Shown here in pieces: positions 10,192-20,468 of a DNA stretch of 64,000 nucleotides. Location of the stretch: NCBI RefSeq assembly GCF_043290135.1, contig NC_134710.1, positions 3,874,821-3,938,820 on the forward strand, read 5' to 3'. Source of the stretch: Rhipicephalus microplus (Eukaryota > Arthropoda > Arachnida > Ixodida > Ixodidae). The notes beneath the pieces are model-generated. The model did not search any database. It worked only from the letters and a program-made list of their open reading frames with translations, and was not told the origin of the DNA. How positions within the stretch are numbered: position 1 is the stretch's first letter; every line of letters starts with the position of its first letter. Made by a program: the position numbers and the translations under genes.

Positions 10192-10717
10192 CCTTACAGG
10201 ATGATTCCAAGTAATATTGAACAAAGCATGGCTAGTGGGCCTCTTCAATTTCTTTAAAATTTTGTATATTGTCGTCTTATAAGTGGAAAGATGAAGTCTA
10301 CATTAGGTTTTGCTGTAAAATTTTTTTTCGAAGCCCAGTCAATCTATAATCACGAAGAGGTACAAGGTCACGCTTACCTGCTCCGCTGTTTTTTTTTATT
10401 TCATGATGAATTACACAAAATATAATAAACCTACCTAACTCAATTTTTATCCAAATATAGGCGTAGTTGTGCCTACGCTCAAGTATATTTTGATTCGTTG
10501 AGTGTACATTTTTTATCAAAATTTTCTAATGTGACATAAAAACATATTTTTATTGCCTAGCTTGCAGGACTTTATTTCTAAAAGGGCCTATGACAGAGCG
10601 GTAAAAATTCATCATTACGTCGTCAACGTGCTTATTTATAAAACTGCCAAAGCCTATATTTTAATAAAACTTCTGAAAACTTCAAGAAAAGAGCATGCAC
10701 AGAAAATTTCTGACGAA
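10192..10717. other. No gene recognised
   Basis: AT-rich DNA with no signature on either strand. Confidence 0.4.
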
Positions 10718-10814
10718 CCAGGTGGTCTAAATTTCCGGAGCCCTCCACTACGGCTTCTCTCATAATCATATAGTGATTTTGGGACGTTAAACCCCACATA
10801 TCAATCAATCAATC
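10718..10814 (+). mobile_element. Ruka SINE, 5'-truncated, with 14-bp target duplication
   Basis: Only the last 97 bp of the SINE are present, beginning CCAGGTGGTCTAAATTTCC and ending ATCAATCAATCA. The flanks AAATTTCTGACGAA at 10704-10717 and 10815-10828 are identical, so the truncated copy was inserted as such by target-primed reverse transcription. Confidence 0.9.
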
Positions 10815-10828
10815 AAATTTCTGACGAA

Positions 10829-12317
10829 GAATAAAGCAAAATGCCATTTTTGACATTTTTTGTACTTTCCCAACTTATTCTCCCCCCCATCAGCTTTCAC
10901 AATCAATTGAAACAGGTTGCATAATATGGTTTGATTCGCAGTTACGGCTAGTCAAATAATGCGCTTGCGCAAAGATGGGCAATTGTATATCGGACTTCCT
11001 GTCCCATAGGTGGGAACTGCAGGCCTACACTTCCGTTTCTTAAAAGGCAAGCAGCACTCAAATAGCTGCCGACTGCATTGAGGACGCCAATTTTGAAATG
11101 GTTTGATAACAGGAGTGGCCATGAGTGCGCGAATCATTTTCTTCAAGACTCATTGAGTCCTAAAATTCCCTAAAATGTGATACTTTTAACACTGAACGCC
11201 ACCTAACTTTATACTAACACACCGCATGCCAATGGAATTGCTGCAATGCTTAAGGCATACGATGATTCATTCTTCGAGAGACCTATCGATAAAAATCCAT
11301 GCAATTGCTATTGAAGCTTATCCTTGAACTCAATAACATTCGATATAACAATTGTCATTACGTTCTGATCAGCTGCACATTATTGTGGCCGGGGGTTGAC
11401 CAGAATCCCACCGCTGCCACCAGTTGTTGAGGCCGGAGGTAGACCAGAATTCTACAGCTGCTATTTGTTGTTGAGGTCTTGGGACTTCGCCGTTACCGGC
11501 ATCAAGGGACTCGGGAGAAAGACGCCGAGCATGAATAGACTTATGAGGAAAACTGTACAGAGGTTTATTCTAGATATTTACAAGTAAGCATTTCTCGCCA
11601 CACGGTGAACATCTATACAAAGATGTCGTCCTACATCATGACGATCTTGTCGAAGCGCTTTCTCAGGAGCACGCTGCCGCTTTTTGTCCCTTCGCAGTCT
11701 TTAGACGCCAGGCCTAGGGAAACGAGGAAATAAGTTTTCACCCAAGCAAGTCACCACTGTTGAAGGTCATTTTGCCGGTACCCCCCTCCCCCCCCCCCCC
11801 ACACACACACACAACCCAAAAATGTAGTGTTCTGGCCACGCGGTCGCATCAGGGGAATCATGCAGCCAGCAAACGGGATGTAACGAATCCGTCGTGTCGC
11901 TGCTCTGGCCGACCACCCACACTGTCGAACGGTGGTGGCAGGCCAGGCAACTTCAACGACACGTGCTGGGTCATCTGGCGTTGATTTGAGTGTCAGTGAC
12001 CTCTCAGCCAGAGACACACAGCATGGTGGTCCGAGGTCCGTCTTCAGCGGAAACTCGGCGTCACGGCCTCAGTGTACGAAGACGCCACGTGTCGAATTTT
12101 CGCGCCGGCACAAGCGACAGCAGTGCTGCGTGGAGTAATTACAACCACACAGCTCCCAATAGATGAAAAACGGCCGGTAGTCTTCGCGTTCCTCCTTATC
12201 GGCGGCTGCCTTTCTTCCGCCTCGGTGCCCGCGGCAAAGGCAGGCTTTCCGATCACAACAACGTCAACGGGAATATGAATGGTCCCTACTTATACTAACA
12301 TTTTCATTGACATTCTG
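10829..12317. other. No gene recognised; contains a C-run
   Basis: The stretch holds a run of C with an AC tail at 11775-11815 and a duplicated GAGGCCGG(A/G)G(G/T)T(A/T)GACCAGAAT motif at 11388-11450. GAGGTTTATT near 11560 resembles the terminal region of reverse-oriented LTR elements seen elsewhere in the window, but no partner LTR or coding region could be found. Confidence 0.35.
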
Positions 12318-13335
12318 AAGAATGATTACCTGTCCAGCAATTACCTGCAGATTTTGTTTTATAGGCAGTTTATAGATGGTATATTGCTAATTTGAACGTA
12401 TCCGGAGGACACGCTCTTAAAGTTTATGGATGGATTCCATAATTTCCATTCGTCAATCAAGCTTTTCCTCAAATATTTGACAAGTTCGCTTAACTTTCTG
12501 GATGTCACTGTCACGCTTTTCGAAAGAAAAATGCTCACAAAATTATACCGCAAACCTACTGATACAAACCGGCTTCTACACTGACAGAGCAGCCATGCGC
12601 GACATTGCAATCAGGTATACTTTATAGTCAGGCTCATTGTTTTAAGCGATTGTGTTCCGACCGCGAAGATTTCTTAGCTAATGGCGAGCAACTTGAAAGC
12701 GCTTTCATTAAACGGTGGTATCCACTTGACTGGGCCGATGACGCTATATCGAGCAGACCAACTGAGTAGAGCCAATATTCTTAGCGGAAAACAACATGCT
12801 GGCAGTAATCTCGTATTAATTTAGTCGGCATAAGTGCCAAAGGTTTATTTTATACTCAAACGCCACCACAACATCCTTGCCCAAAGTGAGCATCTGAAAA
12901 ATATCTTTCCTGGACCACCTCGCATAGTTAACGGGCGCTCGAAGATCTCCGCGATATGTTAACACCGTCAAAATTTAACGAACGCACAACATTTGGTTGT
13001 GCATCATGCAAGAAACAACGCTGAAAGGCTGGTCTACATATAAAACCACCGAGGAAGTCGTTAGATGCTCGAGTGCGCCGTCTGCCAAAAACAATATATT
13101 GGCTAAACAGAAACGTCGTTCCAAATACGCTTCAACAATCATAGATCGCATACGAATACGCTACCTAACCTCTCGCTCTTAAAACATATTCGCTTACCAA
13201 AGCACTCTTTCGAAAAAAAAAACAGTCACTATACTTGTATCGGGCTTTAATTCCCATAACGGTCGTGAAATCCGCGAATCGTACCTCCACTGTGAATTCA
13301 ACACCGCGCCATCAGGTATAAGCGAAAGAACAGGC
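12318..13335 (+). pseudogene. Decayed Penelope-like element, RT end to GIY-YIG domain
   Basis: In shifting plus-strand frames one can read the RT catalytic region FYRQFIDGILLI (FIDD in intact PLEs, here FIDG), LNFLDVTV, TKLYRKPTDT and SSHARHC. These are followed by HHNILAQSEHL-like and PPRIVNGRS-like segments and finally the end of the GIY-YIG endonuclease, NGREIRESYLHCEFNTAPSGI. These match the order and spacing of the intact PLE at 25476-28148 but the sequence is clearly a different, older family. Many stops and frameshifts; the 5' half is absent. Confidence 0.8.
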
Positions 13336-13539
13336 GCACTTTCTAGCTTGCCCACCAAGCATTGTCAGCCTTAACTCTTCCAAGCAGAGATGCTGGTATT
13401 GCTTTGAATTTGGAATTTTATTGCAAAGGTCATGATAAAAGATCACAAATAACACATTGCGCGCAGGAAAAAAATTACGACTTATAGCAAAGCTCCTAGA
13501 AGTGGTCACCGCTGATGACCACCGTGCCGAAAAAGCCCA

Positions 13540-15262
13540 TGCTTCGCACATAAGTAACAAACAGTCGTAGTCAATGTAGCAGCATAATTTGCGCTTTGCA
13601 TAGAGGCAGTCACTTCTTGTGGAAGGCCGAAGAACAGCTTTTTTCTTTCGGAATTCTGAGTGGCATGTTTGACACATCTAAATTGTTCGAGATGAGTGTG
13701 CATCAGTTTGCGCATCTTCGTGCTTGGCTGATGGGGTGACTCTGTTGTGCGAATGATGATGTCGACAAAGGGTTTGAATTTCTCCAGTTTGGTGCCAAAA
13801 GACGACTTAAGTTTATTTGTAGGGCGTATAAGAGCTTCGGCAGTCATCTGCCGGACTAAATTTCTTCTGAAGTTTTTCAAGGTCATTTTTAAGGCGCAAG
13901 CATGTTCCCTAAAAATAACGAATGCGTTGACAACACTGGAGCCAAGAAAGTGAAAAAACTTGCGTGATTTCTAATCCACCTCATACTGCCCTTTCATCTG
14001 ATCGAACTTATCAATAAAATTCATGTTGTATTCTTGAAGTGCTGCAGGGCAGCTCACCTTGGTGATGGCTCCGTCTGTCTCTTTTCTGTTTACTTCAACT
14101 TCGTTGGCAGGGTCGTGGAAGTTTGACAAGAGGTGAACTGTTCGCTTATCTCGCCACTTGAAACAGCAGAGTTTGTCCTTGCTCACTGAGTAGTCAGTAT
14201 CTCTCCACTTCTCGTCCGGTTTTAGATTAGGCAAGTGCTTCCTGCTGGCATTTACTGTGCCACAAGCATATATCCCGGCTTCTGCGAGATCTCTCAGCAG
14301 GTAACAACTGATGAAAGTGTTGTCGAAGAATACGCGGCGGTGCTTTCCACCCAAATCATCAACAAGCGTTTTTACAACATGTGCACTCTTTCAACAATAC
14401 ATTTACAGTATAAATTTTAAACTTGTGATTGTAGCCTGTTAGCACAGAGTATCCAAACTTCGTAGCCTTTTTTTACCGGAATTTTTTTTTCAGCATATAC
14501 CGCTTTGGAGAACTTCTACCTTTGAATTTTATTACATATTCGTCGATCGCTAAATTTTCTGTCGGCAGGTAGTGCTGACTAAATGTGAAAATTTCCGACA
14601 AAAGCGGACGTACCTTGTACAGCTTGTCAAAAGTTGGACCGTTTTTCTCCAGCTGCAAACAGCCGGAGAGGAATGGAGAGGAGCTTTTAGGTGAAGATGG
14701 GACAGAAGCCACCTAAATCTGTTCACAGTCACGACTTTTGAAATGAGTGGGTCATTTAAACCAGATGCGCTGCTCCAGCAGTCATGATAACTTGGACTCT
14801 TTTTAAATCCAAAATAAGGCCCAAGAACGCACGCATTTATTCCTCCGTTGTGGGAACGTTGCGCTTTAATATTCGTCTCAAAACACTCTTGTCAATCTAC
14901 TAAAGCGTCCAAAAAAGACTAAAAACACTAAATGAGGTGATATTATTGGTGGCGGGTATGTTAAGAGAAAGTCCGCAGTCACGTGAAAACATCAGCGGTG
15001 GAGACATCCGATACTAAGTCTTCCACACGGGACCTTTTTTGTAGTGTGAGCACTGCGAGGGTAGTTTCTTGACCTGCTTCGGTGTCCGATGAGTCACTGA
15101 CACATTCAGTTGCTTGTGGAGCCACGGATTCTTTTTCGGGAGAGTGATTGTAGTTATCCTCTTCCGGGCCGAATTCGCCGTCACTTGAGCTGTCACTTCC
15201 AGCATAGCTGTGATTGTCGGACAGAATATCTTGATATCGAACTGAAAGAATGTCATGAGCAA
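13540..15262 (-). pseudogene. Decayed piggyBac-type transposase
   Basis: Minus-strand fragments in order make a piggyBac (PGBD) transposase. First comes an acidic Ser/Asp-rich N-terminus (15262-14980, with SDSSSDGEFGPEEDN). Next is a segment with LYKVRPLLSEIF and NLAIDEYVIKFKGRSSPKRY (14712-14473, first catalytic Asp in IDE). Then follow RRVFFDNTFISCYLLRDL (second Asp in FDN) and NFIDKFDQMKGQYEVD (third Asp region) at 14354-13971. A C-terminal helical part precedes a Cys-containing tail (13886-13540). The frame is interrupted by stops and frameshifts between the blocks. I did not find the short CCC-type inverted ends or flanking TTAA. A non-functional relic of a cut-and-paste DNA transposon. 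Confidence 0.8.
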
Positions 15263-15443
15263 AAAAAATTATTATATTTTGAATTTTCTTCGTCCAGTCA
15301 GAGAGCTCCCCTCCCGTAGCCCTTGCATGCACGGTGGTCAGCGTCGGTAAACACTCTGAATAAAGTCACTGTACAGAATGAAATTGATCCGCAGCGCATT
15401 TTTACTATAGCACAGCCAGTAAAAAATACTCTTCCGCTGCGGG

Positions 15444-16207
<764 letters not shown>

Positions 16208-16360
16208 TGTGGGCGCTGACTGTGTTGTTCATCATCTTCACCTGCGCATACAAATCATCGTGATCATCATCGTAGTCTCTCGCCGCGTGTTCGGTTGCTG
16301 GCTCTCGCACCTGTGTTGGAAAATACAACGTCGCTCCCTCGTACCTGACGTCGTCTCACA
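16208..16360 (+). repeat. 5' LTR of the Gypsy element
   Basis: It begins TGTGGGCGCTGAC and ends GACGTCGTCTCACA. It matches 19654-19805 over its whole length with scattered substitutions. Confidence 0.85.
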
Positions 16361-16453
16361 AGTGGTGGAGCGTGCTGTGATTCCCACGTCTTCGTGCTCT
16401 ACTGGTCACCCCTGGAGCTCCGGTCTGGTCAATAGCTGTGGTTTCCAACAGTG

Positions 16454-17149
16454 ATGGCGCAAAATGACGCACCACTTCCTGCCGCCTTCGTCCCATCTGC
16501 TCAGTCTGCTGGGCCTCACCACACCGTGAGTACCTCGCAGCGAGACCCTCCAGTGTTTTCTGGCCTTCGCGGTGAGGACATAGATGAAAGGCTGGACAGT
16601 TATGACCACACCAGTGCTTGCAATCATTTGGATGAGGCAAACAAGTTGCGCTATGTTCCATTTTATCTCAACGAGGTCGCTAAGACGTGGTATTACAACC
16701 ACGAACGCGACTTCACTGATTGGTCAGCATTCACGGGTCAGCTGCGTCATATATTCGGCACTTCTGCAGGACACTCTGAGGTAGCGAAACAGAAGCTTGC
16801 TCCCCAGATCCAGGGGCCCCACAAATCGTACACGTCGTACATTGAAGAGGTCCCGGCTCCCTGCCACTGCGCCCAAAGTGACATGTTGGAGGCCGATCGT
16901 ATTCGTCATGTACTGAAACGCACCAAATTCGTTGCCTTAACTGTTCTTGTCATGCAGAGCCCGACAACAGTTAAAAAATCATTACCACCTGTCATCGCCT
17001 GGACACACTCTACTCAATGCGGCTTCCACACGCGTCCTGTGACACTCGTCTTTGGCGAGCAGAAGCTGCAGGCTCTAATTTGCACCATAGTGAGAGAGGA
17101 ACTTCACAGTCTTGCTCAGGCCAGGGCACCTACTTCATCTGTCCGCTAA
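16454..17149 (+). CDS. Gag of the Gypsy element (partial)
   Basis: The first ATG of the frame is at 16454. The protein carries a retrotransposon-gag core: PPVFSGLRGEDIDERLDSYD (residues ~35-55), KLRYVPFYLNEVAKTWYYNH and WSAFTGQLRHIFG. This core is typical of Ty3/Gypsy capsid proteins. The frame ends at 17149 with a stop. The nucleocapsid knuckle lies downstream at about 17382-17435 (CCYCGVRGHISRFC, a CCHC motif) in a continuation separated by stops, so Gag is broken between capsid and nucleocapsid. Confidence 0.75.
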   Translation: MAQNDAPLPAAFVPSAQSAGPHHTVSTSQRDPPVFSGLRGEDIDERLDSYDHTSACNHLDEANKLRYVPFYLNEVAKTWYYNHERDFTDWSAFTGQLRHIFGTSAGHSEVAKQKLAPQIQGPHKSYTSYIEEVPAPCHCAQSDMLEADRIRHVLKRTKFVALTVLVMQSPTTVKKSLPPVIAWTHSTQCGFHTRPVTLVFGEQKLQALICTIVREELHSLAQARAPTSSVR

Positions 17150-17768
17150 CCCCTTCATAACCTGCGGGAAATTATCAAGGATGAATTGGCGTCGATGACG
17201 AGCGTCGCACGGGCCCCGCCACCGGCGCCCCTAAATGTGCCTACGTATGCCGAAGTCGTCTCACGGCCTTCTGCACCAACTCCACCTGTACCTGCGGACG
17301 TCCTATACGGCCATTGGGCCGTGATGGCAGCCAAGGCACCACTATAGTCACACTTACCTGCCTGGTGCTCTACGCGCCCTGTATGCTGCTACTGTGGCGT
17401 ACGAGGACACATCTCCCGCTTTTGCCGCCAGCACCAGCATGAGCGACGAGGTTATTCTTCGTACGAGAGTTACTGTGCTCTAAGGTCCGACCCCTACGTT
17501 CCAGGAACCTACATTCCCTCGTCACGGCGTTCGCCTTCACCTCCTTTGTCCCACGGTGACCCTCGTTCTTCCCACTCACCCCACCGTCGTTCACCGTCGC
17601 CCTTCCGCCGTACTACTTCGCCTTTACGTTCTGCCCTGATCCCCCTCGACAGCCGTAGGAAAACTAGGAGCTGCAGTTTTTGGCGGAGAAACTGCGTGTC
17701 ATCGAGGTGTCACGATTCCTTCTACGCGCCCTGCAAATATACTGACAGTTTGTGTAGAAGGCATTTCG

Positions 17769-18032
17769 GTGGTTACACTAGTGGACACTGAAGCCACCAT
17801 TTCGTTCATTGATTGCGAACTATGTCATCGTCTGCGAAAAGTTCAAACTCCATATGTTGGTCCGGTGTTATGTGGTGCTAATGACAATGGAATTCACCCG
17901 ATTGGACAATGCAGTGGTCGTGTTGTGATCGACGGAATTCGCCACCATATACAACTTGCTGTGCTTTCTTCATGTGCGCATCCGATTATATTGGGCTGGG
18001 ACTTACTGTCAGCTGCTTCCGCTGTCATTTAG
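17769..18032 (+). pseudogene. Retroviral-type aspartic protease of the Gypsy element
   Basis: The frame reads VTLVDTEATISFIDCELCHRL and later SSCAHPIILGWDLLSA. The second corresponds to the C-terminal ILGWDFL-type motif of Gypsy proteases. The active-site triplet normally reads DTGA or DSGA; here it is DTEA, which would abolish normal activity. It lies between the CCHC knuckle and the RT, in the expected order. Confidence 0.75.
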
Positions 18033-18246
18033 TTTGGTCTGCCCGTTATTCGCATTATGGACACAGAACATTCTAGTGCTTACGATTTCTCGTCGCCTCA
18101 CCTCACCTTGTCGCAGCTGCAGATTTTGTTCTGCCCCCGGCAAATGTATCCTCACCGTTAGGTCGAGCGATACCATTGACGATGACGCAGTGGTTGTCCC
18201 TGATCAGCGCTGCATTTTCTGAGGAATCACCATCGCATGTTGTTTA

Positions 18247-19120
18247 GTGTGGTTTTCGCGCGTTCATGCCAATCTCACCGTCTACTACATGACGACAGAG
18301 CCACAATTACAGCAAGAAGGGTATACTGTTGCCAGCCTTATCGACATAGCACTGGTATGTGTCGTCACTGTATTGTCTCCGTCGTCAGACATTAAGCGTA
18401 CGCCACCAGGCTCATCTAATGCGCTTGAAGCCACTTTGAGTCCATATCTTACTCCATTGCAAACTAATGACTTAATGGCCCTTTTAACGAAACACCAGAC
18501 TTGTTTTCACGTTTGTTTGGATGGCTTGAGTCAAACTAGAGCGGCCTCTTATCGCATCGCCATAGGCGGGTCTGGTATCATTCGCCGTCGCCCTTACCGC
18601 GTGTCGCCTTCAGAACGCAAGGTTATCGAGGAACAAGTCAATGACACTGTCGCGTGCAACGTTATCAGGCCTTCAGCAAGCCCTTAGTCTTCTCCTGTTA
18701 TCTAGTTAAGAAAAAGGAGGGATCCGTGCGACATTGCGTTAATTACAGGATACTAAACAAAATTACCAGGAGGGATGTATGTCCTATGCTTCTGATTGAC
18801 GATGCCCTTGACACCTTACAGGGTGCAGAATACTTTTCAAGCCTCGACCTACGAACGGACTATTGGCCGATCCCGATGTATGAGCCTGATAAAGAGAAGA
18901 CAGCATTTGTTACTCCTGATGGTTTTTTCGAATTCAATGTGATGCCTTTTGGGCTCTGCAATGCCCCAGCCACATTTCAGCGAATGATCGATACGCTGCG
19001 GCGGGGCCTAAAATAGAAGGCCTGTCTTAGTTACCTTGACGACATCGTCATCTTTTCATCCAGCTTCTCGCAGCACCTAGAACGTCTAGACGAGGTACTC
19101 ACATGTGTTAGCTAAAGCTG
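18247..19120 (+). pseudogene. Reverse transcriptase of the Gypsy element, frame-broken
   Basis: The N-terminal connection (SYRIAIGGSGIIRRRPYRVSP) ends at 18687. After a frameshift the palm continues at about 18690-19016 with FSSLDLRTDYWPIPM (motif A, here SLDL), [20 protein letters not shown] and NAPATFQRMID. A stop at 19014-19016 is followed by CLSYLDDIVIFSS, the catalytic YLDD motif. Further frame changes follow. Non-functional. Confidence 0.85.
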
Positions 19121-19429
19121 GTCTTGAGCTAAATACCAAGAAGTGTTGGTTTGCGAGCTGGAGCATCAAAGTGCCAGGCCACGTTGTCAGCAAGCTTGGC
19201 ATTGAACCTAATCCCAACAAGGTGGCCGCTGTGCTGCACTTTCCTTAGCCCACCACGCTAAAAGCCCTTCGCTGCTTCCTCAGCTTACCTCTTACTACCA
19301 CCGGTTTGTCCATGATTTCGCCAGTATCACGGCTCCTTTTCACAAACTCGTGACCACAAGTGAATCATTTATTTGGAAAGATGACTGTGAAGCTGCTTTC
19401 CAGAACTGAAGCAATGCCTGATGTCAGGG

Positions 19430-19653
19430 CCTGTTCTTCGCCATTTTGATCCCACAGCCCCTACTATATTACACACTGACGCAAGTGGGCAGGGAATCGG
19501 CGCTGTCCTGCAGCAGCGTGACTAGGCTTCGCAAGAGCAAGTCGTGGCTTACGCGAGCCGTACTCTCTCTCTAGCGGAACGGAATTACAGCTTTGTATGA
19601 CCACCGCTTCACGATCGTCACGAATCATCATGCGCTCTGCATGTTGGAAATGG
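19430..19653 (+). pseudogene. RNase H fragment of the Gypsy element
   Basis: Codons read [17 protein letters not shown], with the first catalytic Asp of Gypsy RNase H, then VVAYASRTLSLAERNYS, interrupted by a stop. The sequence jumps to LTVV-type remnants and then directly into the 3' LTR, so the C-terminal half and the integrase are deleted. Confidence 0.75.
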
Positions 19654-19802
19654 TGTCAGCGCTGACTGCGTAGTTAATCATCTTCACCTGCACATACAAA
19701 GCATCGTGATCATCATCGTAGTCTTTCGCCGCGTGTTTGGTTGGTGGTTCTCGCTTGTGTTGGAAAATACAACGGTCGCTCCTTCGTACCTGACATCGTC
19801 TC

Positions 19803-19805
<3 letters not shown>
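19654..19805 (+). repeat. 3' LTR of the Gypsy element
   Basis: It begins TGTCAGCGCTGACTGCG and ends ACATCGTCTCACA, and is followed at once by the (TA)n tract. Confidence 0.85.

Positions 19806-19864
<59 letters not shown>
19806..19864. repeat. (TA)n microsatellite joining Gypsy LTR and PLE
   Basis: About 58 bp of uninterrupted AT dinucleotides separate the Gypsy 3' LTR from the 3' end of the inverted PLE copy. Confidence 0.95.
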
Positions 19865-19866
<2 letters not shown>

Positions 19867-19899
19867 AAGACGACAAACGTACGAAACGCAGTTTTTACT

Positions 19900-19935
19900 A
19901 ACGTTTCGGCAGGTGGGCCTGCCTTCGTCGGAGTA
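19900..19935 (-). ncRNA. Hammerhead-ribozyme-like core, PLE copy A
   Basis: The minus strand reads CCGACGA, then a GGCAGG/CCTGCC stem with loop CCCA, then GAAAC. This is the hammerhead layout CUGANGA-stem II-GAAA that is known from PLE terminal repeats, with C in place of the usual U of CUGA. The same core is present in copies B, C and D. Confidence 0.6.
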
Positions 19936-20468
19936 AATGATGAGAGGCCGCGCAGGGCCTATTTGGGCGGCTGGCTCCAGTATCACGAGCATGCGTAATT
20001 TTTCGATTTTCATGCTAAGTTGCAGATCAAGAATACAAGTGAATCGATAGATGTGATTGTATGAAATACACGTGACATTTCACAATAGTCATATGGCATA
20101 TCTTACATACATGGTAAATTGTGTGCATCGAAGCAGGTTTATAAGACAGCACTAAAAAATAAAAAATAAAATAAAATTGGATGAATAGAAACACGCGCTG
20201 CGCAGATTCATACAGGGTACCAAAGGACACATAATTCTTGCATGAGAACACAAATCTCTAAGGATAATCTATGAAATGAGCAAAATAAGAAGTGAATAAA
20301 CAGAAAATTGAAAAGGCAAAGTTGATAAAAAATATATATAATAACTCAATACAAGAATTTTCAAAGGTATGCATGACATAGAAAGGAGACAATGTGTACG
20401 CAATAATACGAAAATAGCTGAACAAGCACGGCAGACATCCACCAGTCATTGTTAAGTGTATTAACGAA

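Larger units (their letters stand above)
16208..19805 (+). mobile_element. Ty3/Gypsy LTR element, decayed
   Basis: LTRs of 153 and 152 bp (16208-16360 and 19654-19805) start TGT and end CTCACA. The 5' LTR is followed by AGTGGTGGAGCGTGC, a candidate primer-binding site. Inside, in order, are gag, a CCHC knuckle, protease, reverse transcriptase and the start of RNase H. The rest of RNase H and the whole integrase are missing: the 3' LTR follows soon after an RNase H fragment. TA-rich sequence flanks both sides, so a target duplication within (TA)n is likely but cannot be delimited. Total length 3.6 kb against about 5 kb for an intact element. Confidence 0.85.
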
